Positions 8,560 to 15,686 of a stretch of DNA of 15,686 nucleotides are shown one piece after another. The stretch's first letter is position 1; each line of letters opens with the position of its first letter. Under the pieces are notes generated by a model. It was not told where the DNA came from and ran no database searches. It saw only the letters and a program-made list of their open reading frames with translations. The position numbers were made by a program, and so were the translations under genes. This stretch comes from an uncultured Flavobacterium sp. (GTDB lineage Bacteria; Bacteroidota; Bacteroidia; Flavobacteriales; Flavobacteriaceae), in the NCBI RefSeq assembly GCF_946482535.1, contig NZ_CAMLRU010000048.1:1-15686 (forward strand), read 5' to 3'.

Positions 8560-10595
8560 TATGAAGCTTCTTTGATGGTTAAATCGGTATCATAATACAA
8601 AATGTAAATTCCGTTATTAGAATAACCGTAGGTGGTATTTTGGGTATAATCAAACTTGTTTTCGATTTGTTCCGAAGCATCAGACTGAATGGTTTCTTCG
8701 AAAGTTTTGTCTTGTGACAAACGCAATAAAGTATCAAAAGTCACATCAAAACCTCTAATCGCATATTGATTCGGGATAATTTTATTGAACTTCTTGTACT
8801 TGGCATCAAACTGATTGGCTTCCACGGTTTCATTCGGTCTTGACAATGACGGATAAAGCAATTTCAATTTGGTTAATCGTGTTAAGGATATTTCTTCAAA
8901 ATCCAGGGTTTCGTTAGGTTCCATGATGACCAACTGTACTTGATAATCTTTTTGGGCCGCCAACATGGCATTGGTCATAGCCAAAATCATACCGGTACTC
9001 TCGGAAGCTAATAGTACATAATTCATCTTGTCTTTTTGCAAATGCACTCGTAAACTATCGGCTACAAAAGAACCTTTGGCACTCAATCCGACTATTTTAG
9101 TATCGCTTTGCATTTCCTGAAGGTATTGTTTGACACTTCCTTTTTTGGCATCAACCACAGCAATAATATTACCACCTTTGGCTTTCATATATTGAAAAAC
9201 AGAACCGCGCATTTGCTCTAACGAAGGCATAGACTGGTATAAATTACTGTACTTTTTGCCTATTTCTTTGGATAGCGGAGAAATCACCGGGGTTTTGTTG
9301 GGCTCAAGCATTTCGGCTAATTTTTCCACATTAGCTTGATAAAAAGGCCCGATTATCGCATCCATAGCCGACAAATTGTTTTGTTGTGCCAATGTTGCTA
9401 CGTTTGAATTGTTTTTGGTTTCCTGCGAATCTAAGATTTTGATATCCACATTCATTCCCAAAACTTTAGCAGAATCAATCGCCATCAAAGCGCCGGAGTA
9501 AAAATCTAATGTCAAATTAAGAAACTTATCCTTTTTTAAACGCGCTTGGGTTGAATTGACCGTATCGTTTTCAATTTTATTGATATTAAAGGGTAAAAGT
9601 AATGCGAGTTGTTTTCTCGCATTAGTGTTTAAATTCTTCATTAAATTGCCTTGCTCCTTTTTGGGGACATTGACTTTGTCACCCATCGGAACTCTCAAAA
9701 TCATACCGAGTTTGATTCCTTTTTTTAATTCAGGATTCAGTTGGATTAATTCGGTTTCCGTAATGCCAAAATCGGCGGCTATACTTTGAATAGTTTCTTT
9801 TGGTTTTACCACATATTCCTGCAAATATTTTTTCCCTGAACTCGGATTCACATCTTTAGGCATATCTTTTATAGGTTCCGCAGAAACAACCGGTTTTGAA
9901 GTAACTGTGGGTGCATTTCCTGAAACCACTAATTTTAACCCAACCGGAAAATCGGATACTATCCCTGGATTTAATCTTTCCAATTCCGGAATGGTCATGC
10001 CGTATTTTTTGGAAATGCCATACTTGGTTTCCTTAGGTTCTATGACGTGATAAGTAACATTCCCTTTAGGCGTTTCCGCTTTTGGCTCATTTTTCACGAC
10101 CGGTTTTGGCGCTTCTTTTACCACTTCTTTTTGAGGAGCAACAGCAGCTGTAGTTGTTGTTGCATTACCGCTTGAAGTTGGAATTTTTATCGTTTGTCCA
10201 ATTTTTAAACCGTCTTTCAGCAATTCCCCATTGGCTTCTTTTAAAGCCTCAACCGAAACTCCATATTGTCTTGAAAGACTGAATAAAGTTTCTTTGGGTT
10301 GTACCAAATGAGTGGTCGGATTTGAATTGGCTTTAGGCTGTGTTTGCTTAGGCGGAATTACTGTAGGTTCAGCCGAAGAAGGCGGAATCAATAAAACGCT
10401 ATTCAATTGGATTCCGTTTTGAGAATCGGGATTAAGCTTATAAATATCAAAAGGAGTTACTTTGTACTTTTGCGCTATTAACGTAATAGTTTCTCCTTGC
10501 GCCACAGTATGCTTGACGTATTTGTCTTGTTTGGCTGATGTACTAAAGGTAAAACTCAGTACAAAAAGCAGTGAGAAAATAATTCGGTTTTTCAT
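8559..10595 (-). CDS. Exported protein with four LysM domains and a type I periplasmic-binding-protein domain
   Basis: The 678-residue protein has a signal peptide (1-21, STSA|K) and four LysM modules at about residues 27-71, 96-139, 181-225 and 259-303. Each shows the (H/Y)xVxxx(E/K)T...Y...LNP(D/E/G)...G..L.(I/V)P pattern, and Pro/Lys-rich linkers separate them. From about residue 327 (KQLALLLPFNI) to the end it resembles a type I periplasmic-binding fold, as in branched-chain amino-acid receptors (AIIGPFYQANVEKLAEML, TPVISPLS, YVLLASES, YAIRGFDVTFDTLLRL). LysM modules bind N-acetylglucosamine in peptidoglycan. The same fold is used by the penicillin-binding-protein activator LpoA, so a peptidoglycan-associated sensor or activator role is plausible. 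No transporter genes are adjacent. It heads a coupled operon with osmC and the DUF3820 gene. Confidence 0.88.
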   Translation of the reverse strand: MKNRIIFSLLFVLSFTFSTSAKQDKYVKHTVAQGETITLIAQKYKVTPFDIYKLNPDSQNGIQLNSVLLIPPSSAEPTVIPPKQTQPKANSNPTTHLVQPKETLFSLSRQYGVSVEALKEANGELLKDGLKIGQTIKIPTSSGNATTTTAAVAPQKEVVKEAPKPVVKNEPKAETPKGNVTYHVIEPKETKYGISKKYGMTIPELERLNPGIVSDFPVGLKLVVSGNAPTVTSKPVVSAEPIKDMPKDVNPSSGKKYLQEYVVKPKETIQSIAADFGITETELIQLNPELKKGIKLGMILRVPMGDKVNVPKKEQGNLMKNLNTNARKQLALLLPFNINKIENDTVNSTQARLKKDKFLNLTLDFYSGALMAIDSAKVLGMNVDIKILDSQETKNNSNVATLAQQNNLSAMDAIIGPFYQANVEKLAEMLEPNKTPVISPLSKEIGKKYSNLYQSMPSLEQMRGSVFQYMKAKGGNIIAVVDAKKGSVKQYLQEMQSDTKIVGLSAKGSFVADSLRVHLQKDKMNYVLLASESTGMILAMTNAMLAAQKDYQVQLVIMEPNETLDFEEISLTRLTKLKLLYPSLSRPNETVEANQFDAKYKKFNKIIPNQYAIRGFDVTFDTLLRLSQDKTFEETIQSDASEQIENKFDYTQNTTYGYSNNGIYILYYDTDLTIKEAS

Positions 10596-10610
10596 AAATT
10601 GGTCATTTAT

Positions 10611-10692
10611 TTAACGTTAAAGTTAACAAAACTTTTGACTTGCAAACTTTATGCCTTCATTTTTCATTAACTTTTTTGTGTTAACAAAAACT
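10611..10692. repeat. GTTAAC-containing direct repeats and palindrome upstream of the LysM operon
   Basis: A direct repeat GTTAACAAAA(A)CT occurs at 10622-10633 and 10680-10692, the latter reaching into the guaA stop. A perfect 10-bp palindrome TTAACGTTAA sits at 10611-10620, 15 bases upstream of the LysM ATG. These could be operator half-sites, but the low-complexity base composition makes chance repeats possible. Confidence 0.45.
10618..10646 (-). promoter_or_regulatory. Weak promoter candidate for the LysM-OsmC-DUF3820 operon
   Basis: On the minus strand TTTG (10643-10646) is followed after 17 bases by TAACTTTA (10618-10625), one mismatch from TAnnTTTG. The spacing is at the short end of the flavobacterial range. 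The -7 element overlaps the GTTAAC motif. Readthrough from guaA is an alternative, since guaA has no clear terminator. Confidence 0.3.
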
Positions 10693-12220
10693 ATTCCCAT
10701 TCGATTGTGGCAGGCGGTTTTGAACTGATATCATAAACCACTCTGTTTACTCCTTTTACTTTGTTGATGATTTCATTGGAGATTTTCATCAGGAATTCGT
10801 AAGGCAAATGAACCCAATCCGCTGTCATTCCGTCTGTCGATTCTACAGCGCGAAGGGCTACAACTTTTTCATAAGTTCTTTCATCTCCCATAACTCCAAC
10901 ACTATTGACAGGTAACAATATAGCGCCGGCTTGCCAAACTTTATCATACAAACCGTGTTCTTTTAATCCGTTGATGAAAACCGCATCTACTTCTTGAAGA
11001 ATTCTCACTTTCTCAGGTGTGATGGCGCCTAAAATTCTGATGGACAATCCAGGTCCCGGGAATGGATGTCTGCCCAACAATTCATCATCGATGCCTAATG
11101 TTTTCCCAACGCGACGCACTTCATCTTTGAAAAGCATTCTCAAAGGTTCTACGATTTGAAGTTTCATATAGTCGGGTAAACCGCCTACATTGTGGTGTGA
11201 TTTTATGGTAGCCGATGGTCCTTTTACAGAAACCGATTCGATTACATCCGGATAAATAGTCCCTTGTGCCAACCATTTTACGTCTTCTATGCGATGGGCT
11301 TCATCATCAAAAACTTCGATAAAAACTCTACCAATAGCTTTGCGTTTGGCTTCCGGATCTTCAATCCCGTCTAAAGCCGAAAGAAAACGGTCTGAAGCAT
11401 CAACGCCTTTCACGTTTAATCCCATGTCTTTGTATTGGTGCAATACATTTTCGAATTCATTTTTGCGTAGCAAACCATTGTTTACGAAGATGCAATATAG
11501 ATTTTTGCCAATGGCTTTATTCAGCAATACCGCTGCCACAGTGGAATCTACTCCGCCGGAAAGACCCAAAACCACTTTATCGTCTTTTACTTTTTCTTTC
11601 AATTCTTTTACGCAGTCTTCTACGAAAGCATTAGGCGTAAAATTTTGAGGCACTTCAGCAATTTTAACTAAGAAGTTTTCTAAAATTTGTTTTCCGTCTG
11701 TTGAGTGATATACTTCGGGATGGAATTGAATGGCATAAGTTTTCTCCCCTTCAATACGATAAGCCGCATTAGCCACATCTTTGGTGCTGGCTAACAATAC
11801 GCCATTGGTTGGCATTTGCTTAATGGTATCACTGTGACTCATCCAAACTTGACTGTTTAACGCTACTTCTTCAAAAAAGGCTTCATCATCTTTGATGAAA
11901 GACAAATTGGCTCTTCCGTATTCGCGAATGTTACTTGGTGCTACTTCACCACCATTAAAATGGGCTAAATATTGGGCACCATAACAAACCGCCAACAAAG
12001 GCATTTTGCCGCGAATTTGAGATAAATCAGGATGAGGAGCGTCTTCGGCTCTTACAGAATAAGGGCTACCCGAAAGGATAACTGCTTTGTAGGACGATAA
12101 ATCATCTGGAAAATGATTGAACGGAAAAATTTCGCAGAATATATTTAATTCGCGAACGCGGCGTGCAATAAGTTGTGTGTATTGCGAACCGAAATCTAAA
12201 ATAAGTACGTTGTGTTGCAT
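10691..12220 (-). CDS. guaA: GMP synthase (glutamine-hydrolysing)
   Basis: GuaA converts XMP to GMP with ATP and glutamine. I place the start at the ATG at 12218-12220 ([14 protein letters not shown]). An in-frame TTG at 12226 would add two residues, but it lies inside a predicted promoter -7 box. From the ATG, the class I amidotransferase domain has nucleophile C79 (LAVCYGAQY) and H167/E169 (QFHPE). The ATP pyrophosphatase PP-loop SGGVDS is at 221-226. The C-terminal dimerisation domain ends PPATIEWE, the normal GuaA terminus, at 509 residues. The gene is separated from the PNGase-like gene by a terminator and has its own promoter element immediately before the start, which suggests a very short or absent 5' leader. 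Confidence 0.98.
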   Translation of the reverse strand: MQHNVLILDFGSQYTQLIARRVRELNIFCEIFPFNHFPDDLSSYKAVILSGSPYSVRAEDAPHPDLSQIRGKMPLLAVCYGAQYLAHFNGGEVAPSNIREYGRANLSFIKDDEAFFEEVALNSQVWMSHSDTIKQMPTNGVLLASTKDVANAAYRIEGEKTYAIQFHPEVYHSTDGKQILENFLVKIAEVPQNFTPNAFVEDCVKELKEKVKDDKVVLGLSGGVDSTVAAVLLNKAIGKNLYCIFVNNGLLRKNEFENVLHQYKDMGLNVKGVDASDRFLSALDGIEDPEAKRKAIGRVFIEVFDDEAHRIEDVKWLAQGTIYPDVIESVSVKGPSATIKSHHNVGGLPDYMKLQIVEPLRMLFKDEVRRVGKTLGIDDELLGRHPFPGPGLSIRILGAITPEKVRILQEVDAVFINGLKEHGLYDKVWQAGAILLPVNSVGVMGDERTYEKVVALRAVESTDGMTADWVHLPYEFLMKISNEIINKVKGVNRVVYDISSKPPATIEWE

Positions 12221-12223
12221 GCG

Positions 12224-12231
12224 CAAAAGTA
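12224..12231 (-). promoter_or_regulatory. Predicted -7 element (TACTTTTG) abutting the guaA start
   Basis: The minus strand reads TACTTTTG, an exact TAnnTTTG match, then CGC and the guaA ATG. With the normal distance from this element to the start site, transcription would begin at or within a few bases of the ATG. No good TTG is found at -33. Confidence 0.5.
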
Positions 12232-12245
12232 CTACTCTCGATTGA

Positions 12246-12294
12246 AAATAAAAAACGGCAAAAGAAGAAACTTTAAAGGAATTTTCTTTTGCCG
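12246..12294 (-). terminator. Intrinsic terminator of the PNGase F-like gene
   Basis: Arms CGGCAAAAGAA (12256-12266) and TTCTTTTGCCG (12284-12294) form a perfect 11-bp stem. On the minus strand it starts 19 bases after the stop codon and is followed by a T-rich tract (TTTTTTATTTT). It ends about 15 bases before the guaA -7 element. Confidence 0.88.
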
Positions 12295-12313
12295 CAAATA
12301 TCTTAGATAGCTT

Positions 12314-13651
12314 CTACTCTTTTACTATTTTTTTGATCTTTTCTCCGTTGGTCGAATTGACTTTTAAGAAATAAATTCCGTTTAAATAGTTAGAAATATC
12401 AATTGTTGCTTGAGGTGTTTCGGCAATTTGAGTCATCAAAACCCTGCCTTGCATATCACATAACTGAATGGATTGGATTGAAGTATTGGCTGTAATTGTA
12501 ACCCTATTCTGAGTTGGATTTGGATAAAAATCAAAATCTAATGAGGTAAAACTTTCTACCCCAAGCACTGTATTTTGTCCTTGCAAATACAACGAAACCG
12601 GAATATAACCTTGACTATTGATGAAAACCGCATCGGGCACGGCCAATTGAAAAGTATGAGTTCCGGCAGCCAAATTTCCTAAGTTAATCTCACGAATCGG
12701 AATAACCGAACCCGGACACCAATTACTAAACGATTGCCATTGTGCCGGAGTTCTCGGACTTGATCCATAAATTCCGTTTGCTTGGGTGTTGTAAATTCTG
12801 TATGGCTCACAGGTTGGTTCACCGGGTATATACGTCAGGATTGGCGTGTCATCTAATGACACATAATGCCATCTTCTGTTGTATTCCTCTCCGCCGGCAT
12901 TCGCGCCATGATTAGATGTAATCAGATAAAACTTGGCATTATTGATAGCTGATGTCAGTTGGAACTCAATAAGGCGAACTGTATCTCCAATAACATCTGA
13001 TGCGCCTTCCGCATAATTATTTAAATCTTTTTTGAAATTTAAAGGTAAAACAAAGGTATCATTGGGCACTGAAGCCTCTGTATTAGTTATAAAATTCAAC
13101 GTGCCGTAAAACACATCATTCCTTCCCGAACAACCTGCAATTTGAGTGTTGGCTGCATAAGGCACTCCAAACAATTCAAACTCAACCCAAAAATCATAAA
13201 GAGAATTGAGGTAACTGTCTTTTAAAATTTTGGCTGCATTATCAACCGTAAAAGTATAAGGCACTAAATTGGGCGCAACATTTTTATTCATAAAAGGCGT
13301 TATAAATCGCCCTAACTCTATTCTGCTTGTGGTAGATGGATTATAAGAAACGGCACCTTTGGGCACTAATGCTAAGTTGATGTTTCCTATTCGGTCATAG
13401 TTGTCACAAGCCGCTGAAATTGAGATGCTAAGTTGCAAGGTGCTTCCAATTTGCGATAAAACATCGGTGGTTAATTTCTTAGTAAACAAATCGTTTCTCA
13501 ATCGCGTCACATCGGGTGCCGTCGGATGACTTACCAAGGCAGCATAACCATCATAGAACAATACATTATCGTAAATGTTAATGGTAGTTTGTGCTTTTGA
13601 AGTTAGTAGCAACCCAAAAAGGGAAAACAATAAAAAGTAAATTTTTTTCAT
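12314..13651 (-). CDS. PNGase F-like peptide-N-glycosidase with T9SS C-terminal sorting domain
   Basis: PNGase F cleaves N-glycans from the asparagine of glycoproteins, outside the cell. The 445-residue protein has a signal peptide (1-20, SKA|Q), a two-domain body (about 22-360) resembling Elizabethkingia PNGase F, and a type A T9SS sorting domain (about 365-445; FDFYPNPTQNRVTI ... YLNGIYFLKV ... KIKKIVKE). By hand alignment the known acidic active-site residues are kept: D60 as D86 in ACDNYDR, E118 as E159 in WVEFELF, and E206 as E256 in GGEEYNRRWH. The segments IELGRFITPF and WCPGSVIPIR match GRFITPY and WCPGMAVPTR. C281 and C312 match one disulfide; the C204/C208 pair is absent. No glycan utilisation genes are nearby. 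Family assignment is good; activity is inferred. Confidence 0.85.
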   Translation of the reverse strand: MKKIYFLLFSLFGLLLTSKAQTTINIYDNVLFYDGYAALVSHPTAPDVTRLRNDLFTKKLTTDVLSQIGSTLQLSISISAACDNYDRIGNINLALVPKGAVSYNPSTTSRIELGRFITPFMNKNVAPNLVPYTFTVDNAAKILKDSYLNSLYDFWVEFELFGVPYAANTQIAGCSGRNDVFYGTLNFITNTEASVPNDTFVLPLNFKKDLNNYAEGASDVIGDTVRLIEFQLTSAINNAKFYLITSNHGANAGGEEYNRRWHYVSLDDTPILTYIPGEPTCEPYRIYNTQANGIYGSSPRTPAQWQSFSNWCPGSVIPIREINLGNLAAGTHTFQLAVPDAVFINSQGYIPVSLYLQGQNTVLGVESFTSLDFDFYPNPTQNRVTITANTSIQSIQLCDMQGRVLMTQIAETPQATIDISNYLNGIYFLKVNSTNGEKIKKIVKE

Positions 13652-13677
13652 AGTAAGATTGTTGGTTGTTTGAAGTG

Positions 13678-13685
13678 CTAAAATA
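13678..13685 (-). promoter_or_regulatory. Weak -7 candidate (TATTTTAG) for the PNGase F-like gene
   Basis: The minus strand reads TATTTTAG, one mismatch from TAnnTTTG, 26 bases upstream of the ATG at 13651. No -33 TTG is evident. Since the eno terminator lies just upstream, the gene needs its own promoter, and this is the best candidate. Confidence 0.35.
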
Positions 13686-13739
13686 AGAAAAAATCAGGTT
13701 CCTTAATGCTTATTAATCTGAATAACAACAAAATCCAAA

Positions 13740-13780
13740 AATAAAAAACACCTGACCAATTTTAAAAACCGGTCAGGTGT
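13740..13780 (-). terminator. Intrinsic terminator of eno
   Basis: Arms ACACCTGACC (13748-13757) and GGTCAGGTGT (13771-13780) form a perfect 10-bp GC-containing stem with a 13-base AT-rich loop. On the minus strand it begins 22 bases after the eno stop and is followed by TTTTTTATTTTTG. Confidence 0.93.
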
Positions 13781-13802
13781 AAAAAAAATATTTTTAAAAA
13801 AA

Positions 13803-15119
<1,317 letters not shown>

Positions 15120-15138
15120 TTAGTTTTTAGATTTATCA

Positions 15139-15146
15139 CAAATATA
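15139..15146 (-). promoter_or_regulatory. Predicted -7 element (TATATTTG) for eno
   Basis: The minus strand reads TATATTTG, an exact TAnnTTTG match, 43 bases upstream of the eno ATG. A TTG lies 24 bases further upstream (in CAATTG), slightly beyond the usual spacing, making this the best-supported promoter in the window. Confidence 0.65.
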
Positions 15147-15248
15147 TTCCATCTTTTTTTAGGAATTTGACAATTGAACCGAATGTTATTAACGCAAACG
15201 TTTTAGTATTGTCACTTTTATCCGAAGCGAAACTTCCGTGATTATTTG

Positions 15249-15310
15249 CCATCCATTTTCCCGCTGTCCGAGTTACTCGGTAACTACTCCCATCGGGGCT
15301 AGTGAGCCAA
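15249..15310 (-). repeat. Candidate dispersed flavobacterial intergenic repeat with hairpin, downstream of carA
   Basis: On the minus strand this reads AGCCCCGATGGGAGT, a short central hairpin, then CAGCGGGAAAA, 12 bases after the carA stop. From memory, an AGCCCCGAT...AGCGGGA element with a variable hairpin is scattered between genes in many Flavobacterium genomes; only one copy is visible here. Outer CCCG/CGGG pairing (15260-15263 with 15294-15297) encloses two alternative 5-bp hairpins, CCGAG-TTA-CTCGG (15268-15280) and GTTAC-TCG-GTAAC (15272-15284), which overlap and exclude each other. It is far less AT-rich than the surrounding intergenic sequence. It may end or protect the carA transcript, though no T tract follows. 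Confidence 0.5.
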
Positions 15311-15312
15311 CC

Positions 15313-15686
15313 TTAAACCGTTTGTAAGCTTTTGGCTTTTTGCATATGGGTTACAAATTCATCAAACAAATATTCCGAGTCATGTGGTCCCGGACTGGCT
15401 TCCGGATGGTATTGCACCGAGAAACATGACTTTGATTTCATGCGCATTCCGGCTACGGTGTTGTCGTTGATGTGATAGTGTGTGATTTCTAAATCGGGAT
15501 GTTTTTCCAGTTCTTCTCGGTTTACGGCAAATCCGTGGTTTTGCGAGGTGATTTCACCTTTTCCGGTCAGTACATTCATCACAGGATGATTGATACCGCG
15601 GTGGCCGTTGAACATTTTGTAAGTGGACACGCCGTTAGCCAAACCAATAATTTGATGCCCTAAACAAATTCCGAAAACCGGTTTAT
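15313..15686 (-). CDS. carA: Carbamoyl-phosphate synthase small subunit, C-terminal part, truncated by window edge
   Basis: The small subunit hydrolyses glutamine and channels ammonia to CarB for carbamoyl phosphate (arginine and pyrimidine synthesis). The reading frame stays open to the window end, so this is a partial gene; the leucine (TTG) codon at 15642 is internal, not a start. The visible part begins [18 protein letters not shown], with the amidotransferase nucleophile Cys in GICLGHQ, and continues with [15 protein letters not shown] and NHGFAV. The His/Glu pair is in [13 protein letters not shown]. This combination is diagnostic of CarA rather than GuaA or PyrG. The protein ends AKSLQTV. 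The promoter and N-terminal domain lie outside the window. Confidence 0.96.
   Translation of the reverse strand, partial: KPVFGICLGHQIIGLANGVSTYKMFNGHRGINHPVMNVLTGKGEITSQNHGFAVNREELEKHPDLEITHYHINDNTVAGMRMKSKSCFSVQYHPEASPGPHDSEYLFDEFVTHMQKAKSLQTV

Noticed and set aside
10672..10690. Terminator of guaA
   Set aside because: The TTTTTGT/ACAAAAA hairpin has only one G-C pair and no T run after it on the minus strand; readthrough into the LysM gene seems more likely.
11289..11648. Plus-strand open frame of 119 codons inside guaA
   Set aside because: It is fully antisense to a highly conserved gene, and its composition mirrors guaA codons.
15313..15642. A complete small 109-residue protein at the right edge
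   Set aside because: The supposed start is a TTG leucine codon within carA; the frame continues to the window edge and includes the GICLGHQ active-site motif.

Overview
The window looks like chromosomal DNA of a member of the Flavobacteriaceae (Bacteroidota), most likely Flavobacterium or a close relative. The evidence is AT-rich, protein-dense sequence; a C-terminal Por/type IX secretion (T9SS) sorting domain on one secreted protein; a Cys-Ser-Asp-rich lipoprotein N-terminus of the Bacteroidota surface-export type; several TAnnTTTG promoter -7 elements instead of the sigma70 hexamers; and little Shine-Dalgarno signal. The identification rests on motif recognition, not a database search.

Layout, left to right. 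Positions 1-741 (minus) hold the N-terminal part of a secreted subtilisin-like (S8) peptidase, cut by the window edge. mnmA (tRNA 2-thiouridylase) lies just upstream of it on the same strand, then a secreted MORN/YwqK-repeat protein (2060-2767). A 322-base AT-rich divergent intergenic region precedes the only plus-strand gene, a two-domain fasciclin (FAS1) lipoprotein (3090-4034). That gene meets yidC tail to tail across two back-to-back intrinsic terminators. pyrG and yidC form a probable operon. Upstream of pyrG is an intergenic region with an 8-bp tandem repeat, an inverted repeat and the pyrG promoter. Next comes a tightly coupled gene trio (minus): a four-LysM/periplasmic-binding-fold protein, an OsmC family protein and a DUF3820 protein. 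guaA follows, then a peptide-N-glycosidase F-like secreted enzyme with a T9SS sorting domain, eno, a 217-base intergenic region with a dispersed-repeat-like hairpin element, and finally the C-terminal part of carA.

Most of the window is housekeeping: nucleotide synthesis (pyrG, guaA, carA, all glutamine amidotransferases), glycolysis (eno), membrane protein insertion (yidC) and tRNA modification (mnmA). The accessory part is a set of exported proteins: the S8 peptidase, the MORN protein, the FAS1 lipoprotein, the LysM protein and the PNGase F-like enzyme. The most interesting item is the PNGase F-like protein, which appears to keep all three acidic active-site residues of the known enzyme and carries its own T9SS signal.

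I see no phage, insertion sequence, CRISPR array, tRNA or rRNA gene, and no multi-gene defence or biosynthetic system. The novelty lies in individual proteins and in the intergenic elements.
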